Origin: Amorphophallus konjac
Taxonomy: Eukaryota > Streptophyta > Magnoliopsida > Alismatales > Araceae
Direction: 5' to 3'
NCBI GenBank assembly: GCA_022559845.1
Contig: CM040118.1
Span: 163,762,331 to 163,826,330 of the forward strand
DNA: 64,000 nucleotides
A program made the translations under genes and the position numbers. Within the stretch, counting starts at the first letter, position 1. Each line of letters begins with the position of its first letter. This document shows positions 22,143-33,399 of the stretch, piece after piece. The notes below the pieces were generated by a model, which was given only the letters and a program-made list of their open reading frames with translations, did no database searches and was not told the DNA's origin.

Positions 22143-22623
22143 GCCGACTCGCACCGACGCCACCAAGAATTCCATGTGGGTGATTTTGTGATGCTGAGGA
22201 CAGAGAGGCTCTCTCCAGGAGCTATCTCGAAACTAAGGCCTCGTGAGGCCGGTCCCTTCCAGGTTCTGAGACGCATCGACACAAATGCTTATGAGTTAGA
22301 CATCCCTGAGGATTACGGAGTAAGTCCCACATTTAATGCGGCTGACCTGGTGCCATATAGGGGCCCCACAGTGGTACCCAGAGAGGATGTTGAGCATGTT
22401 CCCTCCTTTGAGAGAGCACCCACCCTTGAGAGAAAGCCACCAACCAGGAGAGACCAGTGTGAGCAGGTTGAGCGGATATTAGATGAACAGATCACTACCA
22501 CCAGGAGCAAGGCGTATGAGCGCTACCTCATTAGGTGGAAGGGCCGGCCCTATCGGTGGACACATGGGCGAGCTAGGAAGGACCCTTATTCGACAGGGTC
22601 GAATTCTCTACACCCTGGAGGAA
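22143..22623 (+). pseudogene. pol: TE4 integrase C-terminal domain and partial chromodomain
   Basis: In frame after the TAG, it reads HQEFHVGDFVMLR, AGPFQVLRRIDTNAYEL and PTFNAADLVPYRG. This is the GPF-type C-terminal integrase domain, closely parallel to TE9 (HHREFQEGDYVMIR, GAGPFRVLKRIGSNAY). It ends in a chromodomain-like segment (ILDEQITTTRSKAYERYL, then RWKGRP) that breaks off before the usual Thr-Trp strand. The shared end DPYSxGS also matches TE9. It could still tether a complex to chromatin, but without the DDE core it cannot join DNA. The open frame runs on into the LTR to 22772. Confidence 0.85.
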
Positions 22624-25043
22624 TGATGGGGGCATCATCTGCAGCTCTAGTTCCCACTACTCGCCACATCACTCCGGCAACAATCGGCAAGATTTTTCGG
22701 CTTAATTCTCAAAGAAGTATCATGTATTTTCCACTTTGTTTGAGTCTTATTACTGTAATTTTCTTTATTTGAGTCATTTGAGTAAGTTATTGGGTCAATT
22801 AGATAGCATGTTAGGCTAAATGGGCCCAATTGTAAGGGCTATCCTAGGGGCGCCCCCTTTTGGATAGCTTTGGTCATTATGTGTTAAGTCAAGGGTATTT
22901 TGGTCATGTAAAGAGTTGAGCTCCTATAAATAGGACCCAACTCTCTCTTTTGAAGGAATGAAGAATTAGAATTTGAATTCCAGAAATTGTGTGCCCATAG
23001 GTGCGAAGCCTTGAGAGTCTTGGGTGAGAAGCCCTCTCTCTCCCCTCTCCTTATCTCTCTAGGGGGCGAACCCCTCTCTCTCTCCTCTCCCCTCTCTCTC
23101 TCTAATTCGCACCCCTCTCTCTCCTACCCCCTTGCCACCTCAGCCCCCAACCTTTCACCTTCCCAAGTCCCTTCAATTCCCTATTACTCCCATCAAACCC
23201 CAAGCACCCTTTCTCCTTCCAATGCAACCTTTCCTCTCCCCCAAGCACCCTTTCCACTACCCCAAGCACCCCTTCACCTCTCCAAGGGAAATTTGAATTT
23301 CCCTCCCCATTGGTGGCTGCCTCCAACCCCTCCCCAACTTCCCCCCCTTAGCCTTGGTCGACCACACCCCTCTCCCCATATTCCCCTTTGTCACTCCAAG
23401 ACCTCCACCCTCCCTCTCCCATTCTCCTTGTGCTGCTAGCCCCTCACCACCATCGCCCCTCCCATACCCCTTGCACCAAACCATCTCCAGCCCCTTCCCC
23501 ATCTTCCCCATATCCCTCTCCCACCTCCTAACCCTTTCCCCAACATCACCACCCCCATATCCAATAACCTCCCACCAAATAAACCTCCCCTTTCAACCAT
23601 GTTCTACTAATCTGTGTGCAGCTGAAGATCTGCTGAGTTCCAACCTGTTGCAGCGCCGGTCATAGCTACATCCAAGATTTCCTGGAGGCATACGATATAC
23701 TGATGGAAAGCCCTTCAAGTCATCTTCGTAGGCGAGGCGATCCCACCTCAATCCGAGTTCAGATCTGTCCAGGAGGATCATTCTTGTCAGGCTACGCTTT
23801 CGGCAACCAGGTGGAGATTAGTGCCCCAGTGCAAAAGCTCCTGCGGCTACACCCCTATTCCCCTTTGTGCGCTAGTTGACTGAGACAAGATACTACCAGT
23901 CCTCTGTCCAACGCAGCAAGCGGAGCACCATTTTGAGTTCGGAGCTCCCCGTTCGAGTGGTTTTCACCCGGGTGTGCAGGTCTGTCCTGTCAGGGCCTGA
24001 ACAGACCCCCCTTCAGTCTACCGGCTCTATCTCCCTGCTCCAACCTCCTCTTGTGGCCTTTCTAGTTGCTGCTCGAAGAGGACCCTCTCACAGTCGTGTT
24101 GATATAAGCTGCGTCACCTTTGGAGCACGGAGGTGCTCAGAGCGAGGACATCTTCCAGAGCCTTTGATTCTGGAACAGGCAGAAGCTGAATTGAGGAGCC
24201 CGGATCATGATCCTTCCTCGGCCTCCGACGACCATGATAAATTCCCCAAAAATTCTGGTGTCTTCCTGGGCCAACCCAGAAAGTTTTGGTGCTGGTCTCG
24301 CCCTCTTGTGAGGTCGGACGATAGGGGCACAACAGGGTCCGTGGCGACGTCAACCGCGACTCCTTGTCTTGCCAAATTTGAGCGGACAGAACTGCTGGTT
24401 TTAGTCTATTTTCACATCCCCCACCCCGCCTGGCCAACTTAAAGCCCCTCCCTGCGGAAGGTAGTGTTTGTTTGTAACCCTACATCTCCCCACCCCTAGT
24501 CCAACCCTCCTGCATGAGGAGTAGTGCATGTAATCATTTAAACAGGGAGAAGCTTCATCGACGCAGTGTGCGGGGAACCCACACTTCCCCGCTCGCCCAC
24601 GTCTCCGACCGGGGTTGGTTTCTTCAAACCGGCCAGGTAATTACTCAGCCCTTGCTCCTATTTTTGTGCTTGTTCACTTAATATACGTCAATGCTCCGCT
24701 GGAGTGTAAGAGAGCGCCCGGTCCTAAAAGCACCCTTGCTTTCGAGTGACCACCGTGGAGCAAGAGAGTGATCCGAGCCCCTTGTGGCACTCGGTCAGCC
24801 CATCTATTCGGGCTTCCTTATCTTTTGGGGGGGAAGAACAATCATAGCCTTGCTGGCCCTCCACCAGCAAGGGCCTAGTCCCACCATCCTCGACTCGGCA
24901 TCATCGAGTCACCCTTGGGTAGAGCGTGCACACCGGTGAGCGACCATCTTCGATAGTCTCTAATTTTGTGAATTGCACTTGCGTTGAATAAGTCCAAGGG
25001 ATCTTTGTCTAGTTGCTGCCACTCCCTAGGTGGTATCACATCA
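22624..25043 (+). repeat. TE4 3' LTR
   Basis: The partner copy of 17522-19943, with a TATA box at ~22923. It is flanked on the right by the CATTG duplication and satellite monomers. The integrase-tail frame of the element reads on into it to a stop at 22770-22772. Confidence 0.93.
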
Positions 25044-26972
25044 CATTGGCATTGAGTATATGCCAACGTAAGGATAGTGTTTAAGCCGGTTTTAGATGGA
25101 AGGTCTAAGCTGTTGGATTTTAGCGGCTGGCCTCGACAAGAAGTCAAGCACCAGCCTTGGTGAAATCATTGGCATTGGGTATATGCCAACGTAAGGATAG
25201 CGTTTAAGCCGCTCTTACATGGAAGGTCTAAGCCGTTGGATTTTTGCTGCTGGCCTCGACAAGAAGTCAAGCACCAACCTTTGTGAAACCATTGGCATTG
25301 GGTATATGCCAACGCAAGGATAGCTTTTAAGCCGGTCTTAGATGGAAGGTCTAAGTCGTTAGGTTATAGCAGTTGGTCCCGACAAGAAGTCAAGCACCAA
25401 CCTTGGTGGAATCATTGGCATAGGATATATGCCAATGCATGGATAGCGTTTAAGACAGTCATAGACGAAAGGTCTAAGCCGTTGTGTTTTAGTGGCTGGC
25501 CTCAACAAGAAGTCAAGCACCAACCTAGGTGAAATCATTAGCATTGGGTATATGCCAACGCAAGGATAGCGTTTAAGCCGATTTTAGATGGAAGGTCTAA
25601 GCCGTTGGGTTTCAGCAGCAGGTCTCGACATGAAGTCAAGCACCAACCTAGGTGAAATCATCGGCATTGGGTATATGCCAACGCAGGGATAGCATTTAAG
25701 CCAGTCTTAGATGGAAGAACTAAGCTATTGGGTTTTAGCGGCTGGCCTCGACAAGAAGTCAAGCACCAACTTAGGTGAAATCATTCGCATAGGGTATATG
25801 CCAACACAAGGATAGCTTTAAGCTGGTCTTAGACAGAAGGTCGAAGCCGTTGGGTTTCAGCGGCTGGCCTCGACAAGAAGTCAAGCACCAACCTAGGTGA
25901 AATCAATGGCATTGGGTATATGTCAACACAAGGATAGCGTTTAAGCCGGTCTTAGACAGAAGGTCTAAGCCGTTGGGTTTAAGCGGCTGGCCTCGACAAG
26001 AAGTCAAGCACCAACCTAGGTGAAATCATTGGCATAGGGTATATGCCAACGCAACGATTGCTTTAAGCCGGTCTTAGATGGAAGGTCTAAGCCATTGGGT
26101 TTTAGCGGCTGGCGTCAACAAGAAGCCAAGCACCAACCAAGGTGAAATCATTGGCATAGGGTATATGAAAACGCAAGGATAGCGTTTAAGCCGGTCTTAG
26201 ATGGAAGGCCTAAGCCGTTGGGTTTCAGCGACTGGCCTTGTCAAGAAGCCAAGCACCAACCTTGGTGGAATCATTGGCATTGGGTATATGCCAACGCAAA
26301 GATAGTGTTTAAGCCAGTCTTGGCGGAAGGTCTAAGCCGTTGGGTTTTAGCGGCTGGTACCGACAGGAAGTCGAGCATCAACCTTAGTGAAATCATTGGC
26401 ATAGGGTATATGCCAACGCAATGATAGCTTTAAGCCGGTCTTAAACGGAAGGTCTAAGCCGTTGGGTTTTAGCGGCTGGCCTCGACAAGAAGTCAAGCAG
26501 AAACCTAGGTGGAATCATTGGCCCAAGATATATGCCAACGCAAAGATAGCTTTAAGTCAATCTTAGACGGAAAGTCTAAGCCGTTGGGTTTTAGCGGCTG
26601 GCCCCGACAAGAAGTCAAGCACCAACCAAGGTGAAATCATTGGCATAGGGTATATCCCAACGCAAGGATAGTGTTTAAGATGGTATTAGATGGAAGGTCT
26701 AAGCTGTTAGGTTTTAACGGCTGGCCTTGTCAAGAAGTCAAGCACCAATCTTGCAAGAAAATTGTTTAAGCCGGTCTTAGACGGAAGGTCTAAGCCATTG
26801 GGTTTCAGCGGCTGGTCCCGACAAGAAGTCAAGCACTAACCTTGGTGGAATCATTGGATATATGCCAATGCAAGGATAGCGTTTAAGCCGGTCTTAGACG
26901 GAAGGTCTAAGCCGTTAGTTTCAGCGGCTGGCCTCGACAAGAAGTCGAGCACCAACCTTGCAAGAAAATCGT
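25044..26972. repeat. TE3 satellite array, main segment (123-bp monomers)
   Basis: Fourteen head-to-tail monomers of 122-123 bases start at 25044, 25167, 25290, 25413, 25536, 25659, 25782, 25904, 26026, 26149, 26272, 26394, 26516 and 26638. A mixture of short (~91) and shortened long units follows. Each long monomer holds two small dyads, TTGGCAT...ATGCCAA and CTTAGAC...GTCTAAG. The short type lacks the first dyad. The array is interrupted by TE4 on the left and TE5 on the right. Confidence 0.93.
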
Positions 26973-27766
26973 TGTCACGCCCTGAACCGATAGCAGCGGG
27001 AAGCGATGCTCGGAACGTGACAGTGAAATAGTCATGATAATTAGAGCAGAAAATAAATAAACATAATAAATAATATTCAAACTCATGGAGACCATTGATT
27101 TAAGAAAATTATAGTTTTATTGATATTTGGAAATTGAATTACAAATTTGACTCAATTTTACAATAATAGACTCAATGAAAGAAATAAAGAAGATAAAATA
27201 GCAAGACCCACTATACTAACTAGACTCAAGAAAATAAAAAGACTCCGGTCTCTAAGTTCGAGGTTCACTCGATCACACTGGCCCGAGCTCAGATGCAAAC
27301 GTTCCATCTACCGAGTTACCTGAAAAGGATGGAAATAAGGGGGGGGGTGAGCGAGAAGCTCAATAGGAATTACTCTCTATCATCAGACAGATTTAAGTAA
27401 TTAACCATTTTATGAATGCATGAATAATGCTAGAAACTCAAATAAGCAAACTAAATAACCTACAACATCAGAAGATAATCGATAGATAAATAGAAAGGAA
27501 TATTTCAAGTCGAGACATCAAGCACTATTAACAAGAACTTCCTAATAAATGGCCATTTCAAGTCCAGTCGAGTCGAGTCATGTCACGCAAGCAGGTACTT
27601 CACACTTTCAAGCATGAATAGCAAGTTCACGAGAATGTGGAATGTCGTAGACTCTCACGTTAGCTAGTACTCGTGACAATGCCACACCTAGTCAGTCACC
27701 TTCCCGGGGATCAAGTACTTTTTGGGTGCTCCTCCCAGGACCAGACTGGGCCCTTAAGTGTGATTG
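26973..27766 (-). repeat. TE5 left arm: LTR 3' end, minus orientation
   Basis: It is the reverse complement of the right arm with scattered differences. It shares with the TE1/TE2 LTRs the (TGACT)n-like stretch (27555-27580), the GTGCTCCTCCCAGGACC phrase and the pyrimidine tract plus CAG/GT at 27313-27330 (minus). The LTR sequence continues without a break to ~28156. Confidence 0.85.
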
Positions 27767-28156
27767 CCTTGGCATTGATTTGTTTGGATCATAGATCCCA
27801 TGAAATCTAGACATCCACGAATAACAATGGCCAAGAGTTCCAATATCAAGCTCATGTAATCAATGTAAAATGTGTAAGAACATTGATTTTCTTGAGATTC
27901 CAACAATAAGCTCATTAATCGAGAGGAATAGCCATTTAAAGAAATGACTCTCGAATGGATAAATGCCCACAATAGACCTAACAATAGGTCAAATTCGGGG
28001 TACAATCGCCTAGTTAGGCTAGTGTAGCTTACACATATCAAAACCGTGAAAACATCAATTTTTGGAAAGCTGGAAGGTGAAACGGTCATCAAAGGACCGC
28101 TAAGATAGGGACATGGTCTAATCAGGACCGCAAAAAGGCTAGATGGGTCAAAGATC

Positions 28157-28525
28157 CAATCACATTTAAGGGCCCGGTTTGGTTCTGGGAGGAGCACCCG
28201 AAAAGTACTTGATCCCCGGGGAGGTGAATGACTAGGTGTGGCATTGTCACCGAGTACTAGCTAGCGTGAGAGTCTACGACATTCCACATTCTCGTGAACT
28301 TGCTATTCATGCTTGAAAGCGTGAAGTACCTTCTTGCGTGACATGACTCGACTTGACTTGACTTGAAATGGCCATTTATTGGGAAGTTCTTGTTAATAGT
28401 GCTTGATGTCTCGACTTGAAATATTCCTTTACATTTATCTATCGATTATCTTCTGATCTTATCGGCTATTTAGTTTGCTTATTTGAGTTTCTCGCATTAT
28501 TCATGCATTCATAAAATGGTTAATT
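28157..28525 (+). repeat. TE5 right arm, first part (before the LINE)
   Basis: The inverted copy of 27398-27766. The LINE entered after GGTTAATT. The arm resumes at 45416. Confidence 0.85.
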
Positions 28526-28530
28526 GTGGG

Positions 28531-29313
28531 TGAAGAGGCGGAATCTCGCGCTGGGTCCTGAGCGGGCTGTGGATCACCAGAAGATGAATCTGCAAGAAAG
28601 GGAAACGTGTCAGAGGGCCCAGGGGATCTCCCTGGGGCAAACCCTCTGATGGCTAAGTCAGTAGAGCGATGGTGGAAGTGATAATGGGGGGAGGAGAGAG
28701 CTGATGCACGAGAATCCTCTCCACCAAAGGGTGAAGCGAATCGTGCTCAGGAGCTTAGGGTATGTGAATGCCTAGTTCATCTTACCATCTTCCGGAGGGT
28801 ATCCCTTGCTTAAATAGTGCGTCGCCTTTTAAGAGTCCGGGGAGCTGAGGGCTTCCCGACGGGAGTTACATCTTCAGCGGGGGCTTTTATGGCCGAATCG
28901 TGGGGACGTTATCCCCTTGGAGTCCGGCGGCACCCCTGACTCTCCCGTCGGCGGAGGACTCTGAACGGCCGTACCTGCGGATTAATCAAACGGTCTTACC
29001 GAGCTTCGGGGAGGCTAGCTCTGGTCTGAGCGATGGCCCGGCGAAGGTGGGGTCAGATAGGTCGGCTGGAGCCTGTCTCTCTCGGGTGAGGAGAGGGCTT
29101 TTAGACCGGACCTTCCTTGGGACCTGACCGCTGTCTCGGGCCCTCTGAGCCTAGAAGGCCGCCGGGGAGAGTTGGTTCCTCGAGTCTTTGATTATTGGGC
29201 TTTTCTTCCCTGAGTGGGCCCAGCGGGCTATCACTCGGGCGGGCTCGCCTAGTTGGACCGTGTGGGTCTTGTTGGGCTGCCTTTGTGGTGGGCTACAGAA
29301 ATCCCCCTCTCCA
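28531..29313 (-). repeat. TE7 3' LTR
   Basis: 783 bases, on the plus strand TGAAGAGGCGG...CCTCTCCA. It is nearly identical to 38845-39627. A TATTTAAG box on the minus strand at 28808-28816 may be its promoter. Confidence 0.95.
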
Positions 29314-29330
29314 CTTGTCCCCCTCCTACT
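29314..29330 (-). other. TE7 polypurine tract
   Basis: The minus strand reads GTAGGAGGGGGACAAG, ending at the 3' LTR start TGGAGAGG. Confidence 0.8.
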
Positions 29331-29589
29331 CCCGAGCCAAGGAGGCTCGGATGAGTAGTTTTTCGAGGCTTTGGACCGGCGTGGCTCAGGTGGGTGGAAT
29401 TCCGTTGGCGTTGTGGAGCCGCTTATAGCGGTCGCCGATGCCCATAATGATGATCCTGACGGATTGGAAGCGAAGGGGCCCCCCTTTTTCTCGAAGCACG
29501 GAACGGCGCGCCGCCACCCTCAGGGGTTTTTTAAGGGGCGCTGTTCATCATTCTAGGCTTCCAGGGTTTTAGGCTTTCCTTACTTCTTG

Positions 29590-32189
29590 ATGCGCCGTGA
29601 GAGCACAGCGGAGACGCGGAGCCTTGCGGCGGCGTTCGAAGAGTTGGCGAGGATAACCGCGGAGGCGATCCGGCAGCTTCCTTCTCCCCCGGAGTCTTCA
29701 AGCTCGTGCGAGGGATCTTCTCTCAACTCGATGGCGGACCGGAGCCCGGAGCCTGTGCCGGTGAGGCGGGAACCCGTCCCCAACTGTAGCGAGTTGGGGG
29801 AGACGGAGGTGAGGAGGTTAGAGCACCGTTTCCGTCAGCCTCTCCGCTATAGCTTTGTTGCCGCCACTCCGTACGAGATGAGTTTGGATGATCATGCTGG
29901 GCTTATTTGCACCTTCCTTCTGGCTTGGAAGAGCGGATTTCGGCTTCCTTTCGATCCTTACGTGTTGCAGCTTCTCAATTTTTTCCGGTTGGCACCTATT
30001 CAGTTGGTGGCCAACTCCTATCTTCTTCTTTCGGCCTTCGGGATTCTGTGTCGCCAGCGCGACATCTACCCTTCTCTGGACCTCTTCCACTTCTTCTTTG
30101 AGTTGAAAGCGCACCCGCAGGCGGGGAAAGGCTTCTACTTCATCCAGGCGCGGAGGAACAGGAGCTGCATCTCGCTTGCGGCGAAGGACTCCTCGCACAA
30201 GGGGTGGAAGACCCAATTCTTCTAGGTGAAGGCGGTGGCGACGGACGAGATCTAGAGATGCCGGACCTCGCCCAACTTTCACCCGAATCTGCCCCCTCGC
30301 CAGGAGGAGTTCCCTCCCCACATGGAGCAGCAGGCTGCCCGTCTGCTGGAGAATCGCCAATCGACCGAGGAGCTGGTGACGCCGGAGAACATCGAACGGT
30401 GTCTTCTCTCGCGGTTGACGTCATCAGGTACGGCTCTTGAGGCTCTTTTTCTGGGGTGGTAGCTCTTTTTTTCTCCTCCTGACCGGGGCTTCTTCTTGCT
30501 GCAGACGTGAGGTGGGAGCCTCTGGAGGAGGCGGCCGAGGTCATCGATCTGGGAGATGACTCGGCAGCCGATGAGCCTGATGCCCCGGTGGGTCGCGTCA
30601 ATGCCCGAGATAAGGGCAAGGGGGCGGCCTCCGAGGGGTCTTCTCGATCGACTGGTCTGAAGCGCAAGGATCCCCTGGTGGGGAAACTGCGGGAGGCCGC
30701 GAAGGCCAGGAAGAGGGCCAGGAAAGCCGGTCTTCCTACCGCCGTCGGGGGCGATTCTGGCTCGGCGGCACTCCCACCTCGGGGGCAGGATGGGGCCGAC
30801 CCTTCCGGGCTGGCTCTCCCATCCGCCGAGCGAGAGGGGGCCGAGGAGACCAGGGGCCCCGCAGAGGGAGGTGATGGGTCGGCTCTCCCCTCTGTAGGGA
30901 CAGAAGGGGCTGATGCCGGCGTGGCCGGCGCTGGGACCGAGGGTTCGGTCGGCACGGATGGGGGTTCTCCCGCGGGGGCATCGCAACCCCAAGTACCGGC
31001 AGCTTCTGGTGCGGTTGATCCCGCGGCGCCGGTCGAGGGTGGGGGTTCGCCCGGGGAGGCGTTGCAACCCCAACTGACCGTGGCGCGCGGGGCGGTTGGT
31101 TTCGCCGCCACAACAGGGCCTTCTGGCGGGGTGCCCAGGGTGGAGCAGTCCCCTTTGCCGGAACCTCTGGTCAGGCTCGGTGTCTCGGGTGACCTGTACC
31201 GGCTCTGCCGGTCGATCGCCGATAGGACGAGGGGGGGAGAAAAGCGCAGCACTCCTGCCGGGGTCCTTGACATCCTGATGGAGGGCGGCCTGGTCATAGC
31301 TCGGACAGCGGCCGTGATGGCAGAGGCGCACGCCCGGACGGAGGCGGAGCGGTCGAAGCTTGCCTGGACCCTTGGTGGATGCGAGGGGAAACTAGCTCGG
31401 CTCGAGGGGGAGCACGAGGGGCTCCGGCGGGAGTTCCTCGCATTCAGGGAGTTGGCGCGGTCGAGCCGACGGGAAGCTGAGGTGCTGGCCGAGCAGCTGA
31501 CAAGGGCCCAAGAATCGCTCGAGAGGAAGAGCAAACGTCTAGAAGACGAGCGTCAACGTCACATCGAGCTGGATAGCCTCTGGGAGCTTGAGCGCGGCGA
31601 GCTGCAGGATCGGGCGGAGGACGTGGAGCGCCTTCGCGCTGAGGCCGAGGCGGACCGAGCCCGGGCGGAGGGTCGGATGATCGAAGCTGAGCGGAGGATG
31701 ACTGAGCTGGAGGAGCGTCTGGCGAGGGCGGAAGAGCGTGCGGCCGAGGCGGAGCGGGTTCGGGACGGGCAGGTCGAGGCGGAGGCAATCGAGCGCTATA
31801 AAGGCTCGGAAGCTTACTCGGCCGACCTGATTGCAGCTGCCCTACCCTACTACGAGGTAGCGCTCCGCCGGGGTGCTCGAAAGGGGTTCAGGCAGGGCTA
31901 TCGCCGGGCGATGAACTATGCCAATGAGCACCTTATCGGGGGTGATTTTCCTTATGGCCAGAGTTATGACTCGGACGAGTCAGATTCCAGCTCCTCATCT
32001 TCGGCCGGGGAAGAACCGGAGGAGTCGCCTCCAGCGGGGTCACCAGCTCCGGAGGCCTCGGGAGGGCTCACGACCGGGACAATTCTCGCACAGGAGAGGT
32101 CAGTGTTCGGGCCGGCCGTCGCCGAGGGTACCGGGGGTGACGCGTCCCCTTCTGCTGTTCCCGAGCTTCAAAGTGGGCCCGAGGCCTGA
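29590..32189 (+). CDS. TE7 antisense ORF: gypsy-type 'Transposase_28'-like domain plus coiled coil, spliced, two stops
   Basis: It lies opposite to gag-pol. Exon 1 (29590-30427) starts MRRESTAETR. It carries PYEMSLDDHAGLICTF, DPYVLQLLNFFRLAP and LVANSYLLLSAFGILC, the pattern of the 'putative gypsy type transposon' domain (Pfam Transposase_28), as I recall it, found in plant Tat elements. Exon 2 (30505-32189) joins in frame. It gives a basic and Gly/Pro/Ala-rich stretch and a long coiled coil (EGLRREFLAFRELARS to EERAAEAERVRDG), then an AALPYYEVALRRGARKG segment and an acidic Ser-rich tail. The spliced length is 841 codons including the terminator. TAG at 30223-30225 and 30253-30255 break this copy. 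AATAAA lies at 32258-32263. The function is unknown. Confidence 0.8.
30428..30504 (+). other. Predicted intron of the TE7 antisense ORF
   Basis: 77 bases from GTACGG to TTGCTGCAG, with a T-rich centre. Removal keeps the phase (codon split 1/2) and joins RLTSS to DVRWEPLEEAAE. The total exon length is divisible by three. Confidence 0.75.
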
Positions 32190-32257
32190 TGTAACTTCAT
32201 TTTGTCCCTTCCCCTTTTTGTCTGTCTTTCCTTTTGTAAGAGGTTTTTGTGGGAGGT

Positions 32258-32263
32258 AATAAA
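32258..32263 (+). terminator. Poly(A) signal behind the TE7 antisense ORF
   Basis: AATAAA lies 69 bases after the TGA stop, preceded by a TTTTGT-rich upstream element as in plant 3' ends. Confidence 0.55.
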
Positions 32264-32532
32264 TGACTTACTTTATTTGATCGCTATCTTTGCTGTGATT
32301 TGGTTGGCGTATCGGGGCAGTTGGAAAGTGCCGATATTTTTTGCGCCGTTTTCGCACGTCGATTCGGGAGACTTCTTGCGGGCGTCCTTCCGTATTACCA
32401 TGCTTTGAAAGTCGAGGTGCTTCGCGAATCCCGCTAGGGTGGGGACCGAGGAATTTGAGGTGATCTTTCAGGGGAGGTCCTATAGTGTGTTTTCGAGGGG
32501 GGAGTCATTTAAGGCGCGTGGCCTCCCTTGGC

Positions 32533-32541
32533 CTATAAAAA
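32533..32541 (+). promoter_or_regulatory. Second plus-strand TATA box inside TE7
   Basis: CCTATAAAAAGGACCG is followed ~35 bases later by a CT-rich TTAACA start-like site. The first ATG behind it (32644) opens a 34-codon frame. It points toward the 3' end of the sense integrase. Confidence 0.5.
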
Positions 32542-32559
32542 GGACCGAAGGGTGCTCCT

Positions 32560-33399
32560 TCCCTCTTAACACTTAGGACTCTCGCCGGCGGTCTGCTCTT
32601 ATTCCCTCGTCTTCGCTCTGCGTAGCGCCGCCGCGATCGGAGCATGGAGGACCCTTTAGAAGGTGACGCTGCAGACGACGGGGAGCGGCCGGTTCCAGCT
32701 GTCCTGGAATATCGGTCGGGTCCCACGGTCGCCACGTGTGCATGAGACGGGTCCGACGGTCGCCGCGCGGATCTGGAGAGGGCTTCGACGTGCGGGGGCA
32801 CACCGTTTGCCTCCTCTTGGCTCCGACGAGGCTTCCGGGCGTACGCCTAGATGGAGGGCGGATGGGGGAGTTAGGGATGCCGGCCGCCATTCCCCTCCGT
32901 GGGAGGGGAGGAGGCGGCTCCAGTCCCTTCCTCGCCCCTGTCCGCAGCCTCTTTCTCTCTCTTTTGTTCTTCATTTCTTTCACTCTTCGGGGGCTGCTTG
33001 CTTTCTGTTCGCCTCCAAAGAGTTGGTAGTTTGGCGGAGAGGAGACCTTCACGGCGTTCCTTTTTCCAGGTTGTTGCCAACTTGGAAGGTAGCCTTCCTT
33101 GTGTGAAAGGTGGCCTTCTCCTTGCTGTCCCTCTGTCACCTTTGTCACGGTCCACCCGAGCCAACTGGGTCGACCATCTCTTGTTCGAGCCAGTTTCTAC
33201 GCGAGGCAGAGTCAGTGGCTGGATGCGAGAAGGTCAAGACCGGGTCGGCCGGGTGATGGCCGTTTGCCGCGGTGCTAGATGGATTTTTACTTTTCACTAT
33301 GTAATGTATTGGCAGTTGCCTTTCTGATGTACCAATAGTTATCTTGAATGAATATGAAAGATAAGGGGGTTTATTTTACCCGATTTGTTGATACAGTAT
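32560..33399 (+). other. Non-coding stretch between TE7 antisense gene and integrase
   Basis: These ~840 bases have no recognisable protein on either strand; ORFs here are short and GC-driven. A T-rich, plant-3'-end-like stretch (TTGTAATG-like, AATGAATATGAA) lies at ~33300-33350, and AATAAA at 33405. It serves as the 3' UTR of TE7's sense gene and possibly as an independent antisense transcript. Confidence 0.5.

Larger units (their letters stand above)
17522..25043 (+). mobile_element. TE4: non-autonomous LTR retrotransposon with gag, unknown ORF and integrase tail
   Basis: The element is 7,522 bases, with LTRs of 2,422 and 2,420 bases (TGATG...CATCA) and perfect CATTG duplications on both sides (17517-17521 and 25044-25048). 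The primer site follows the left LTR. The 2.7 kb interior is one reading frame broken only by TAA at 20613 and TAG at 22140: gag capsid, then ~500 unfamiliar residues, then integrase C-terminus and a partial chromodomain. There is no protease, RT, RNase H or integrase core, so copying must depend on a partner. The coding ends resemble TE9, and the LTR resembles that of TE10. Confidence 0.92.

Noticed and set aside
22624..22772. Extension of the TE4 integrase tail into the 3' LTR as a functional C-terminus
   Set aside because: The last ~50 residues are LTR-coded, hydrophobic and unlike any chromodomain. The frame just happens to stay open.
25044..26972. Regular repeats as a CRISPR-like array
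   Set aside because: Units are contiguous 123-base monomers without unique spacers, in a plant retroelement 3' UTR.
30140..31534. Long minus-strand frame opposite exon 2 of the antisense gene (464 codons)
   Set aside because: Low-complexity Pro/Ser/Ala/Arg sequence caused by high GC and codon bias of the plus-strand coiled-coil gene.
32644..32748. 34-codon ORF after the second antisense TATA box as a real small protein
   Set aside because: Too short and without conservation data. Kept only as part of the promoter observation.
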